A stretch of DNA of 22,082 nucleotides from Apostichopus californicus (GCA_020650975.1 JAIPMN010043757.1:1-22082); one strand, 5' to 3'. Counted from the first letter of the stretch, positions 1 to 9,842 are shown. The notes: generated by a model not told the origin, from the sequence alone. Numbers and translations are program-made.

Positions 1-11
1 CCCTGTTAAAG

Positions 12-313
12 CTTACTCCGTCCAATGCCCAAAAGAAATGACTGTTGCAGAAGGAAGTGCACTGACAATCAACTGCGGATTAAAACAGACGACCAACGTC
101 AAGTGGTACAGTGGAACCGCTCTCGGCTCAAATCTAATAGCAACAATGGACGGTGGAACGATATCCGTAACAGACGATGCAGTGTACGGTTTGACTGAAG
201 ACGGTTCCTTAATTATTAAAAGTCTTCAAAATGAACACGCCGGTCAATACACTATTGAACATGTTTCGTCGGAGAGAATAAAAAAAGAGCAACAGTTGTC
301 ATTAACATTAAAG
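12..313 (+). CDS. Ig-like domain exon 1, aberrant 3' splice phase
   Basis: The acceptor AG at 10-11 opens the exon in phase 1 (G|CT), as in several downstream paralogues that begin AGCTT. The translation shows the family hallmarks: QCPKEM at the N-terminus, EGSALTINC on strand B, NVKWYSGT on strand C, GLTEDGSLIIK on strand E and GQYTIEH on strand F. The F-strand position that normally holds Cys is Ile. The end is odd. The only usable donor (AAG|GTACCA at 314) is in phase 0, whereas every other Ig exon ends in phase 1. At the position where the siblings have G|GT this exon reads CTTATG. Joining to the next exon would shift frame and stop within that exon. It may be a decayed exon, or the end of an upstream unit. 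The open frame continues to a stop at 353. Confidence 0.75.
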
Positions 314-582
314 GTACCACTTATGATTTTTTTTTCATATAATTTCTTACCATAGGATCAGATTTTGAAAAGAATCTGAGATTGATCTTTCGCAATGAAC
401 ACTGTTTGTGTTGAAGAAGAACTTTTGTATAATTCTGTGGATAAAGAATGAATGATAAGTCAATCTTTGCTTAGATTTAAAATCAAGTTACTTTTATGAA
501 CACTGTGCTCGAAAGGTGCTTCGTATTACAATATGTTCAGGAAGTTATTAACGTTTGCTCCCTTTCTAAGTTTTACAACTAG

Positions 583-873
583 ATTGTCCAGAAGAATTGG
601 TGGTCAAAAGAGGAAATAACCTTACTATCAATTGTGGACTTGGAGAGAAACCATCCGTTAGATGGTACAATGGAACACTTTCTAATTTGACCGTAATCGC
701 AAAAACTGAAGACGGGAAGAAATCAGTGATAGATGATAAAGTTTTTGGAATTAAGCAAGATGCATCACTGATTATCAAACATATTCGTCCTGAGCAAAAA
801 GGTGTTTATTTAGTTGAACATTTTATGCATGATACGTCAAAAGAAAGCAGAACAATAGCCGTTAAAATTTCGG
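583..873 (+). CDS. Ig-like domain exon 2
   Basis: The acceptor ACTAG precedes 583 and the donor G|GTAATG follows 873, giving a 291-bp exon that is phase 1 on both sides and encodes about 97 residues. Family motifs are DCPEELVV, LTINCGL, VRWYNGT, DASLIIKHI and KGVYLVEH. The two cysteines lie in strands A and B; strand F has Val where Cys is usual. Three sequons (NLT, NGT, NLT) suggest N-glycosylation of an extracellular domain. Intron 1 is short (269 bp). The role is probably one module of an Ig-repeat ectodomain; the ligand is unknown. Confidence 0.88.
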
Positions 874-1597
874 GTAATGTTTGTACTTTTCAATATAATT
901 AAGGTAATGTAGAATCTGTATACACACGTTACAAACACTATCACTACTTGTTGACAATTCACTACTCGCTGACCAGTATTCAATGAATAATCACCAGGAT
1001 AAACATTCACACAAAATATGGATGAATGAATAACTAGGTAAGTTTTAAAATAACGCAACGCTCCGACTGTCAATTTATACTCTTGCAATTAGCAATTACA
1101 GTATCCTCACAACCCAGTACTTTAAATAGAGAGAACATGTTTTCTTCTATTTATGAAACATAAAGTATTGTTAGTACCAACTTAACAAAGGCTATGTCCA
1201 ACTTGGGACTTGAAAACTGTTGTTTGTAACATCTATCGATTTTGTTATAGCACGTTACGTCACATTTCATGAGGAAGTTTTCTTATACAAATAGTAAATC
1301 AATATTGTTTATGTTTACAACTTCCAGACTTATTAACTTCAGTTCAAAGAATGGAGGTTTCGTGATCATATCTTCTCAAAGCTGATTCATAATTTTCCCA
1401 TAAATATGCATGTGAAATTAGTCTCAAGCGAATGAGTTGACTCAAATAAGATTAGTGAATTTATTAGCTGCCACTAATGTTTGGGAATGTTATTTCATTA
1501 GTTTTGCACAAACTGATGAACATTATGTCATGAGTTTTGTATTTTGTCCTTTTTATAAGTACACACTTGTTAATTATGTGTTTGTTTTTTCTTTCAG
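874..1597 (+). other. Intron, no internal gene seen
   Basis: A/T-rich intronic sequence runs between two Ig exons and ends in a strong pyrimidine tract (TTTGTTTTTTCTTTCAG). I see no Ig relic, repeat or RNA gene inside it. Short open frames on both strands lack family motifs. Confidence 0.6.
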
Positions 1598-1900
1598 GTA
1601 CCATAACTCGCTGTCCAGAAAAGGTGTCGAACAAAGATGGGAGTATGATAACTATTAACTGTCATTTAGACAGGATTTGCAGCGTGAACTGGTATTTCGG
1701 CACCTCTCCTAACTGTTATCCGATCGCAAAAACTGAAAATGGAACAATTTTAGTAGCTGATGAACAAATATACGGAATTAATGCAAACGGTTCGCTTATT
1801 ATAAAAGATCTTCGACATGAACAGGAAGGTTTCTATACTGTAGAATATTACAATACTGATGGAAGGAAGGAGCAATGCACGGTTGCTCTCAAAATTAATG
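1598..1900 (+). CDS. Ig-like domain exon 3, extra cysteines
   Basis: A strong pyrimidine tract and CAG precede 1598, and the donor G|GTACTA follows 1900. The exon is 303 bp, phase 1 on both sides, about 101 residues. Motifs: TRCPEKV, MITINCHL, VNWYFGT, NGSLIIKDL, EGFYTVEYY, VALKING. It carries three cysteines beyond the A/B pair: one just before strand C (RICSVNWY), one in the C' region (SPNCYPI) and one near strand G (EQCTVAL). The extra residues could form a domain-specific disulfide or an interchain bond (inference). Exon 2317-2622 is its closest relative in the window. The start of the following intron matches the sequence after the relic exon at 4088-4159, so these are duplicates of one another. 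Confidence 0.9.
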
Positions 1901-2316
1901 GTACTAGTGAATCAATCATTATTTATTTCAGTTGTTTTATTGGAAAATTTATTATGTTTGTATGAAATTATCTTTCTCTTGCTCTTCCTTTTAGTGCTTC
2001 TGGTCTCCTTTGGCAATATTATTAAAGTTGATTTGGGCATCAAAAGATATAATGGATTTCAGAACCTGTTCGTCATTGTGCATATATATTTTCAACCCAT
2101 CGATCGCTTTCTCAATCTATTCACATAATATGTACCACCTAATATTTTACAGCAACATTGTAGCGATGCTTTGTCATAATTTTAGTTTAATATTGATTAT
2201 ATCTTTTTGGTGAAGAAAAATCAACAGAGAGGATCGTGAGTGAATTCTAAATGGATATGTGTGAATATTACATAATACACAAAACGATCTAACAAAAATT
2301 AAATTTTTCTTTAAAG
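1901..2316 (+). other. Intron, no internal gene seen
   Basis: T-rich intron between two closely related Ig exons, ending TTTCTTTAAAG. Hydrophobic open frames here come from T-rich codons and show no domain motifs. Confidence 0.6.
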
Positions 2317-2622
2317 GTTCCTTACTCCATTGTCCAAATGTGGTTTCAGATAAAGAAGGGAGTACAGTTACTATTAACTGTCACTTGGAAGAAAATTCCA
2401 ACTTGAAGTGGTACTTCGGCACCACAACTTACTCTCATCCAATCGCAGATATTGAAAATGGAATAAAGTCAGTAGCAGATGAACAACTATACGATATCAA
2501 TTCAAACGCCACACTTATAATAAAAGACCTTCGACATCAACAGGAAGGCTTCTATACAGTTGAATACTATAATACTTATGATGGAAGGACGGAACAATAT
2601 ACGGTCGTTATTGAAATTAACG
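2317..2622 (+). CDS. Ig-like domain exon 4
   Basis: The acceptor TTAAAG precedes 2317 and the donor G|GTACTT follows 2622. The exon is 306 bp, phase 1 to phase 1, about 102 residues. Motifs: LHCPNVV, STVTINCHL, LKWYFGTT, NATLIIKDLRHQ, EGFYTVEYY. It shares NCHL, WYFGT, ADEQ, IIKDLRH and FYTVEYYNT with exon 1598-1900, marking a recent tandem duplicate. It lacks that exon's extra cysteines and keeps only the A- and B-strand pair. One sequon (NAT) is present. Confidence 0.9.
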
Positions 2623-4087
2623 GTACTTGTAAGATAATAACTAATGCTGTAAAATGTGATCTGGGCTTAACATGTGTTTTCTGTGCAATAAAACACCCAT
2701 TTGGGATAATAAGGACGACTTCTCTTCTTGAACATTCTTGATAATAGATACATGTCAATTTTGCAAATGTTGAACATTAATCAATCGCGAGGTGAAAGGA
2801 AATTAAAATGAGCTTGGAAGGTAGTAACATATCGTGGCATAACTCACATGGTATACAAGGTAAAGGACAAATAATATGGTAATAATGTAAGAAATATATG
2901 TGAACCGACCGAAGGCGGTCAAGGTATAATGTTATTTGTCATACTTATGGTTGCTTAGGCAGCCGTAGAATAAACACATGTAAACATTCTAACTAAATGA
3001 ATAACGATGAGCTGTTTTTGAAAGAATCTAGATTATTCTAATATCCGATTTGAGAATATATAAACCATTCAACATGTGAACAGAGCATTCTATTGAATCA
3101 TTTCTTTGCCACCTTAAGAGAAACAGAAGTACTATTTAGCAACACAATCCACTTCCATTGACAATTTTCCAATCCGACTTTTCCTTTTCAGAACAAACGA
3201 CTCACTCTCAATCTTTGTTTACAGCTGGTATGGCTTTTATTACAATTGTATAAATTTTCATATTTCATAGCATACAAGGAAACTTTATCCTTCCTGCCTT
3301 TAACTCTTAAAGATGTGTCCGTTTTAATAAAATCATGTTTCACAAACATCATCATGATTAAATAACTCTGACGTGGGGAGGGGGCTATCATGATGCCAAT
3401 GTGCAATGTTATATTGCGGTAAATAGGTAGATCACTTCTCCTGCCCTTTTTAACACTTTTCATACTTCAAGGTGAAGGTAAACATTCAAGTGTTACCAAC
3501 GAATATAAATACAGTATTCATTTATTTGGAGAACCGTTCCATATTTTATAATTATCATTAAGTTTATAACCCCTATCTATCAAGGAACATGAACAATACA
3601 GAAAATAAGGGGAACGCTTAAATTAAGCATAGTTTGGTTGATATCATATATAAAATTGTCCAAGTTTTGAGTATCATTAGTGAAACAAGTGTTTCAATTT
3701 CTTTTCTCAACACAAGCACACTATATAGGATACAAATGTAGGTTTGGTTCCTTCCCATTTGAAGTAATTATGAAATCTACCAATTTTGTTTCAATCTACA
3801 GGCTTATTCAGTTAAGTTTGTGCTATTCCTTATTGCATTTGTTGCTCTCGTTAAAACAGTCGCTTTATTAGTTTTGAAGTCTGAAAGTATTGCCTAAAAT
3901 TTTTCAGCAGTGTGCATGTGATATTAACAAGCATATAATAAATTGACAGTTCTTCTCGAAAACATGTCGTATCTAGCTAATATTTAAATGTCCATTCATA
4001 GGGGTGTACTTTGGAAATTTACTGACGTTATTACAATACGGTTGTAATTATTTATATGATAAATAATCATCGTTTCGTTTCTTAAAG
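2623..4087 (+). other. Long intron, no gene recognised
   Basis: About 1.46 kb of A/T-rich sequence lies between exon 4 and the relic Ig exon. Short open frames on both strands show no Ig, NACHT or transposase motifs. The region is longer than most introns in this array, in keeping with loss of Ig exons from it (inference). Confidence 0.5.
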
Positions 4088-4159
4088 GTTTTGCTACTGT
4101 TGAGTATTATTCTGTAACTGAAAGAGGAGAAGAATCCACGGCTCTCGCTAAAACAAACG
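4088..4159 (+). pseudogene. Relic Ig exon: 3' end only, 72 bp
   Basis: Only the strand F to G part of an Ig exon remains. It translates as FATVEYYSVTERGEES and on to KTNG, matching FYTVEYYNTDGRKEQ to KING of exon 1598-1900. The donor G|GTACTAGTAAAGCAATCA matches the intron start after that exon (GTACTAGTGAATCAATCA). The upstream junction CTTAAAG|GT looks like a normal family acceptor, so an internal deletion of about 230 bp seems to have fused acceptor to strand F. The remnant is still phase 1 on both sides and in frame, so it could be spliced in as a 24-residue insert. It could not form an Ig fold by itself. Confidence 0.8.
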
Positions 4160-4984
4160 GTACTAGTAAAGCAATCACTCATTTTTATTTGAAATATATT
4201 GAAATATGTAGCTTCGCCTTACACTCGTTCACATTTAGTGAATTTATCCCGTCTGCTGCTCTCTGCATTATGTTATGTTCATTAGGCCTTGGTACTGGTA
4301 TGAACTTCGGAAAAGTAATTGAAAAGAAAAAATTCACTTTGCAATGACACATCCTCGTGTACGATTTTTTTTCCTCCAGATCAAACAATTGGGGCTTACT
4401 TCAAAAATATGTTTACGAAATTCAAGATCACTCAAAGCCGTAATTCGAAAACTAGACATTTGGCCCGTAGTCAAATTTGGGGAACGTCAGCTTACGTCAG
4501 GGATAATCAATGTAAAACTTCTACGTTTTCATTTTTTTTTTGTCTCTAGAGGAAACGATTTAGGCTAACATACCTGGTTGGCTTACGAATTTGATGAATG
4601 AATTAACCACGAGTAAGTGTTCATCATTTTCATTTTTCATATGATAATTTATATAATTATCTAAAATCGGTTTTGAACAACGAGATATTTGGTTTCAATA
4701 TCTCACTAATAACGTTGTTTTGAAAAGATGATTAAAGGGCGTCTTTACCAGAGTTATTTCTCCTCAGTCAACTTTTTAATGATAAATATTACTTCCACCG
4801 ATTCACTTATTCACCATAACACACCATAACAAATGCAACAAACTTCTTGGAAGCACATTTCCATTTTGTGCTGACTGATGGCGCTTTGAAAATGTAAATT
4901 TCACTGCTTAGGGTCAACGTAAAATATATTTCCTATTAATTATTAGCAAAATAATAAAAGTGTTCATCTTTTTCTACTTCCAAG
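4160..4984 (+). other. Intron following the relic exon
   Basis: About 820 bp of A/T-rich sequence with two T-rich acceptor-like tracts (ending near 4379 and 4549). Neither is followed by a sequence with Ig motifs. Nothing else is recognised. Confidence 0.5.
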
Positions 4985-5302
4985 ACTTAGTTAACCAGCC
5001 TGATAGCAGTTCCTTTCTCCAATGTTCAAAAGTAGCTCTATTCGAAGAAGGAACTAACGCAACCATCAGTTGTGAGCTGAATGAGAATTCAAACGTCACT
5101 TGGTATTTTGGAACTGCTCCTCACTCGAACGGAATCGCAACAAGTGAAGATGGAATAATGTCAAATGAACTGTACGGAATAACTAAGGATGGTTCACTTG
5201 TCATTAGAAACATTTCACATAAACAGGAAGGTTTCTATACTGTTCAACACTATACCTCTGATTACACCAATAGTATAGCTACGATAGACGTCTTAATTAA
5301 GG
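4985..5302 (+). CDS. Ig-like domain exon 5, extended N-terminus
   Basis: A T/C-rich tract and CCAAG precede 4985 and the donor G|GTAAAA follows 5302. The exon is 318 bp, phase 1 to phase 1, about 106 residues, the longest in the array. The extra length is N-terminal (LVNQPDSSS before the first Cys). The usual CP is CS here. Motifs: NATISCEL, NVTWYFGTAPHSN, KDGSLVIRN, EGFYTVQHY. Three sequons (NAT, NVT, NIS) are seen. Strand F has Val in place of Cys. The GTAPHSN loop is shared with exon 7592-7894. Confidence 0.88.
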
Positions 5303-5350
5303 GTAAAAATTTCCACACTTTTAACTTGAGTAACCTAGGAGTAATTATAT

Positions 5351-5595
5351 AAGTGATATATAATATTCATTGTTCTACAGCCATATCATTCATTACCTCG
5401 TTTAGGCGTGTATTTTAGTATAAAGGCCTTTATTAAGGGATCAAAACGCCAGGCCTACGAACCCTGTCAAGTCAATCAGTTTTTATCATATATAAGCAGT
5501 TTGTTCTTGGACCTAACTTAAGCTTCATCTCATTTCAATTAACTAATATGATTGTCGTGCAGTGGGATTATCACTTGGAAGAACACAATATCGTG
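5351..5595. repeat. Tandem duplication, copy 1 (about 250 bp)
   Basis: This intronic unit begins AAGTGATATATAATATTCA and recurs immediately downstream at 5603-5852 with a 252-base offset. By eye the copies are roughly 90% identical, with small indels. No open reading frame or Ig motif lies in the unit. Confidence 0.9.
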
Positions 5596-5602
5596 AAAAT
5601 TT

Positions 5603-5852
5603 AAGTAATATATAATATTCAATTTGTTCTACAGCCATTCCATTCATTACCTCGTTTAGGCGTGTATTTTAGTATAAAGGCGAATATTAAGGGATGATCA
5701 AATCGTCAGGCCTACGAATCCTGTCATGTAAATCAGTTTTTATCATATATAAGCAGTGTGTTCCCAGACCTAACTTAAGCTTCATCTCATTTTCCATTAA
5801 CTAATATGTTTGTCATGCAGTGGAATTATCACTTGGAAGAACAAAATATCGT
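5603..5852. repeat. Tandem duplication, copy 2 (about 250 bp)
   Basis: Second copy of the unit at 5351-5595, starting AAGTAATATATAATATTCA and ending ACTTGGAAGAACAAAATATC before the two diverge. It ends about 65 bases before the acceptor of the next Ig exon. No terminal inverted repeats or coding potential are seen, so a local segmental duplication is more likely than a transposon. Confidence 0.9.
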
Positions 5853-5916
5853 ATCTTTTGTTTTCCAATTAAATGTTTAAAGTCACATTAACCATTGATG
5901 TGGTTCTTTGTCAAAG

Positions 5917-6219
5917 CTTCCTCGTTGAATTGTCCAGAAGAAGTCACAGCCAAAGAAGGAAGTGAAGTAAATATTATATGTGACCTGAAGGTGAATTTTG
6001 ACATTGAGTGGTACCACGGAATCGCTCTACCTTCAAACGTAATTGCAAGAATGGAAAAGGGAAATATATCAGTGGTAAATACAGACTTATACGCACTAAC
6101 TGAAAAGTCCTCCTTAATTGTAAAACATCTTCGTAGTGGACAGGAAGGCGTGTATACCGTTTTGCAATCGTCTATGTATGGAAGGAAGCAGAGCGCAACG
6201 ATAGTTGTTAAAATGATAG
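5917..6219 (+). CDS. Ig-like domain exon 6
   Basis: AG at 5915-5916 opens the exon in phase 1 (G|CT) and the donor G|GTAACC follows 6219. Length is 303 bp, about 101 residues. Motifs: SLNCPEEVTAKEGS, NIICDL, IEWYHGI, SSLIVKHLR, EGVYTVLQ. Strand F has Val instead of Cys. One sequon (NIS). The acceptor has a weak pyrimidine tract compared with the siblings, which could make inclusion optional (inference). Confidence 0.88.
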
Positions 6220-6703
6220 GTAACCATTTGTAATATTTCGCTTATAGATCTTTGCAGGAATTTCCCAGGAATTACTTAACAATCCATCAATTGTGATGAT
6301 GTTGCATGAAGCTTTGTTTCTGATATTCTAGAGATTGCCTAATTTGTATCTTAAGAAACATTACGGTACCTTATATGCAGTCAAATTATGTTAATATTAT
6401 TTATTATGCTCAACGTCACAAATACAATGTCAGATTGCTATCACTTTTAATGTATTACGTTGTAAACCTTAAAAATACGTCTTACATCTTTGATCGATCT
6501 TCAGTCTAGGATAAGGTTTCAGAGCTTCTGTATGTCTTTAGGTTTATGAATTTTCAACGAATTCTGCTGTAGCCAATTGAGACATTCATACGTAATCCGT
6601 GATTTTCCATATTAAACGTTTCATACCAAGTCCTAAAGTCATATGAATGTATTTCAATTTAGAAAGTACTAAAAGGAAGCTTGGATGGTGTTTCTTTCTA
6701 AAG
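6220..6703 (+). other. Intron, no internal gene seen
   Basis: A/T-rich intron of 484 bp between Ig exons 6 and 7, ending TTTCTTTCTAAAG. Nothing else is recognised. Confidence 0.6.
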
Positions 6704-7006
6704 CTTTATCCCTGCACTGTCCAGAAGAACTAGTAGTTAAAAATGGAAGTAAATTAACCATAAGCTGCATTCTGGAAAAGAAGGGCAACGTCACATGGTA
6801 CTTTGCAAGCGCCACTGTTTCAAACAGGATAGCAACAAATGAGAATGGAACAAGAAGAGTAATTGACGACAGATTATACGTATTAAATGAAGACTACTCG
6901 CTTACTATTAACAATGTTTGGCAAGAGATGGAAGGCACCTACACAATTGAATATTTTGCTACGCATGTAACGAAAAAGATCAAGACCACCACTGTCAAAA
7001 TTACAG
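6704..7006 (+). CDS. Ig-like domain exon 7
   Basis: TTTCTTTCTAAAG precedes 6704 and the donor G|GTATTT follows 7006. The exon is 303 bp, phase 1 to phase 1. Motifs: SLHCPEELVVKNGS, LTISCIL, NVTWYFAS, DYSLTINNV, EGTYTIEYF. It is more divergent than its neighbours: WYFAS replaces WYxGT, and WQEMEG replaces RHEQEG in the E-F loop. Three sequons (NGS, NVT, NGT). Strand F carries Ile in place of Cys. Confidence 0.88.
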
Positions 7007-7591
7007 GTATTTTATCCAAATAAATTATATTAATGTCGACGATATATGGTTCGAGTTGTTGCCAATATTACTTAATTTCTTCAATGTATTAACACTATTC
7101 AAAATATCAGTTGATAAACATGATATAAAACAAAAGTCCGATGTGTGTCTTCACTAAGGCATACAATGTATACTTATTTGAGTTCATATGCCATATTGCC
7201 AACACGCGTTTATAAACTACCCTATTTTCAAAGTAACCTTTGGCAAAGAAAGCAGCTTTAACGATTTGACACTAATGTCACTTTCAAAGACTCCAAATTT
7301 GAATTTCACTGTCTGATCTATGATAAATATATTTCCAATGAAAATACAATGATCTTCTTGGGGTACATGACACGTTTTCAGTAATAACCATTATATGATT
7401 TACTAATTTTTAATTAACGGTAACGTCCTAAATACTGAATGATACAACTACTAGCATGTGTGTTTCCCGTTTCCTAACGACTATATTTACAAGTGTTTTC
7501 TACCACTGAGTAAACATAAATATCATATCGATAATATTATATATTATTGTTCGTGCTATTTTCTCTTTATTCTCATAAATATTCTTGAAAG
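7007..7591 (+). other. Intron, no internal gene seen
   Basis: A/T-rich intron of 585 bp between Ig exons 7 and 8. No relic exon, repeat or RNA gene is recognised. Confidence 0.6.
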
Positions 7592-7894
7592 CTTCCACCC
7601 TGAATTGTCCAAGAAAGGTTGCAACTGAGGAGGGACGTAACGTTGTTATCGGTTGTGCATTGGCGAAGATGTCAAACATTACATGGTACGCAGGAACTGC
7701 TCCTCACTCAAACCTGATTGCAACAGTTGAAGGTGGAACAACACAAGTAACATATATTAACAATTACGAACTAACTGACGACAGTTCTCTTATCATTAAA
7801 CATATTCGACATGAACAGGAAGGCTTTTACACTGTTGAATATTCATATTCAGATGGAGGAAAAGAAATCAGAACAGTCGCCGTTTACATTAAAG
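7592..7894 (+). CDS. Ig-like domain exon 8
   Basis: ATTCTTGAAAG precedes 7592 and the donor G|GTAACG follows 7894. Length is 303 bp, phase 1 to phase 1. Motifs: TLNCPRKV, VVIGCAL, NITWYAGTAPHSN, SSLIIKHIRHEQEGFYTVEY, VAVYIKG. One sequon (NIT). This is one of the best matches to the array consensus. Its closest relative is the broken exon at 8889-9189 (shared KM.N..WY and the GTAACG donor). Confidence 0.9.
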
Positions 7895-8888
7895 GTAACG
7901 CCATAAACTTGCATCATGCACTTATCAGAAGGGAAGCCAAGTAAATGACCTCTGAAGACTTGCAGCTGTACAGAAATAGAAAGTGCTTGGCGAGCTCCAT
8001 AATTTACAAAGCCACAGTAGCCTCAGTGATCAAAGAGAATACCTACCTTGGTCTCTCATGAGATATTTTCAAGGAAAAATGCTAGAACCACACCAAGTCA
8101 TTCAGATGTAAGAAATATGAGAAAGAAACAGAGGTATCGAAACACATTTAGGACTAAGAATTCAAAGTGAAATCACTATTCATCAATCTGGGAAGTCATT
8201 TGAGTCCTAAACACACGTAAACTGGTATCAGTTTAAAACAGTCTTTGCATTGAATAGAAACTAGCTATATTTAGCTTTAAAGTACCCAATAAAATGAACA
8301 ACAAAACCAAATTAGTCTTAAAGTGTCGTAATGCTAACAAATCAATCATTCGTGCAAGGAAGGAGAGGATGCTTAGCACCGGTTATAGATGGTCTCCGTA
8401 GAGGAGTAATAGCTCTTCGTTATACATTAAAACTGAAGTAAACGCTGCGATCAATCATCAAATCCAAAAACGCACTAAGTAGTAAGTTATTAAGATTACT
8501 TTGTGACACGAAATACATAAAGCCTTAGAAACTATGCGACGCCTTCATACCAAACAATAAGTATTCGTTGGAAAGACAGTGAAATTTAAGTTTATTTGCC
8601 AGAAAGATATCAGATTCTGCAAATATACATAAGGTATGATTAAAACAAAGAACCTGTATTCCCAAATGTTTATTTACCCAATTGCTTTTGCTAAGAACAA
8701 CAGTAACTGCATTGAACGATCTTTAAAAAAATAAACCAGCTTCTACGTTTCCTTACCTTGAATAGAACTTCAAGTTTGTTTTATCTTTGAATAATTGTAA
8801 GTATAATATGACTCACTTGGCACATTATCGGCGAAATCACTAACGATCTCTGAGTTTCTATTTCTGGTTTTAGAAAATATCTTTACAG
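7895..8888 (+). other. Intron, no internal gene seen
   Basis: About 1 kb of A/T-rich sequence between exon 8 and the broken exon 9. I see no Ig relic, transposon motif or structured RNA in it. Confidence 0.55.
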
Positions 8889-9189
8889 CTTCGAACCTTA
8901 ATTGTCCAAAAACGGTTTCAGCTAAGGAAGGAAATGAAGCCATCATCAGGTGTGGATTGATAAAGATGCCAAATGTTAAATGGTACATGGAAACTGATCC
9001 TCACTACCCTGTTGCAACAATTGCAGGAGAAAGTATACAGATAACAGATAATAACCTTTACGCATTAACTGAAGACGGTTCCCTTACTATAAAACATCTT
9101 CGTCTTGAACTAGGAAGGATCCTATTATGTTGAATATGTAACCCCAGATGGAGTAAAACAAACAAGAATGGTCTACATTTATATAAGAG
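8889..9189 (+). pseudogene. Ig-like domain exon 9 with 1-base insertion
   Basis: CTTTACAG precedes 8889 and the donor G|GTAACG follows 9189, so both splice sites look intact. The first part reads normally: NLNCPKTVSAKEGN, IIRCGL, VKWYMET, DGSLTIKHL. Where the siblings read GAACAGGAAGG (EQEG) this exon reads GAACTAGGAAGG. The extra T is at 9111. It shifts frame and yields a TGA after CLLC-like noise (LGRILLC). Removing one base in mind restores family motifs up to the donor and a normal 300-bp phase-1 length. Inclusion would truncate the receptor before the membrane helix; skipping it keeps frame. A sequencing or assembly error cannot be excluded. Confidence 0.85.
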
Positions 9190-9548
9190 GTAACGCTTTT
9201 AATGTCCTTAAACTTGTATTGGGTTTAAAATTAATATCACTTATAATGACGACACATTGAAAAGTGAGAGTGCTATTATCAGGTTAATTTGGCAATAACA
9301 ACACAGGATTGAGCTAAGACGGAGAGATTCAATTGGAAAGATTCTCATAACTGTAAATGCTGAAACGAATCAATATTAACTGAACTGAGTGGGTTTAAAC
9401 TTTAATACTGGAAAAGGCATGTACGTTGCTTCCGACATTGGCAAATCTATCATAGGCTCTTTTAATAAAATATATCTGATGTTAATTATTTCCAATCCAT
9501 AAAAAATAAGTTTTAATCGCCCATTTTACTTATTTATTGCTCTTTAAG
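9190..9548 (+). other. Intron, no internal gene seen
   Basis: Short A/T-rich intron (359 bp) ending TTGCTCTTTAAG before Ig exon 10. Nothing else is recognised. Confidence 0.6.
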
Positions 9549-9842
9549 CTTCCTTCCTCACTTGTCGAGACACTGTTTCATACGAGAAAGGACGTAAAGC
9601 AATCATCACCTGTTACCTGGTGGGGAGAAACGTGAAATGGTACAGAGGAACCCACTTGAGCCCAATCGCACAAATTGAAGAGGGAACAATGTCAGTGACA
9701 AATTGTAAAATTTACGGAATTACAGAAGACGGCTCACTTATTATAAACCTTCTTCGTCATGAACAGGAAGGCGTATACATTGTTGAACATGTCTCTTCAG
9801 ATGGAGAAATGGTCACCATAGCGGCCACCGTTAGAATTGAAG
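9549..9842 (+). CDS. Ig-like domain exon 10, membrane-proximal
   Basis: GCTCTTTAAG precedes 9549 and the donor G|GTGTTG follows 9842. The exon is 294 bp, phase 1 to phase 1, about 98 residues. Motifs: FLTCRDTV (CR in place of CP), AIITCYL, VKWYRGT, DGSLIINLLRHEQEGVYIVEH, VRIEG. A third Cys (VTNCKIYG) sits in the D-E region. No sequon is evident. The donor GTGTTG fits the consensus less well than the siblings, so splicing to the membrane exon may be inefficient (inference). It is the last Ig exon before the membrane helix at 10549. Confidence 0.87.

Noticed and set aside
2907..2920. Small hairpin GACCG-AAGG-CGGTC in an intron.
   Set aside because: A five-pair stem is expected by chance and nothing around it suggests a structured RNA.
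4379..4550. Two strong acceptor-like T-rich tracts after the relic exon.
   Set aside because: The sequence that follows each lacks Ig motifs and has no clear donor in a compatible phase.
8770..8988. Minus-strand open frame over the start of Ig exon 9.
   Set aside because: It is the antisense shadow of the Ig exon; the plus strand carries the family motifs and splice sites.
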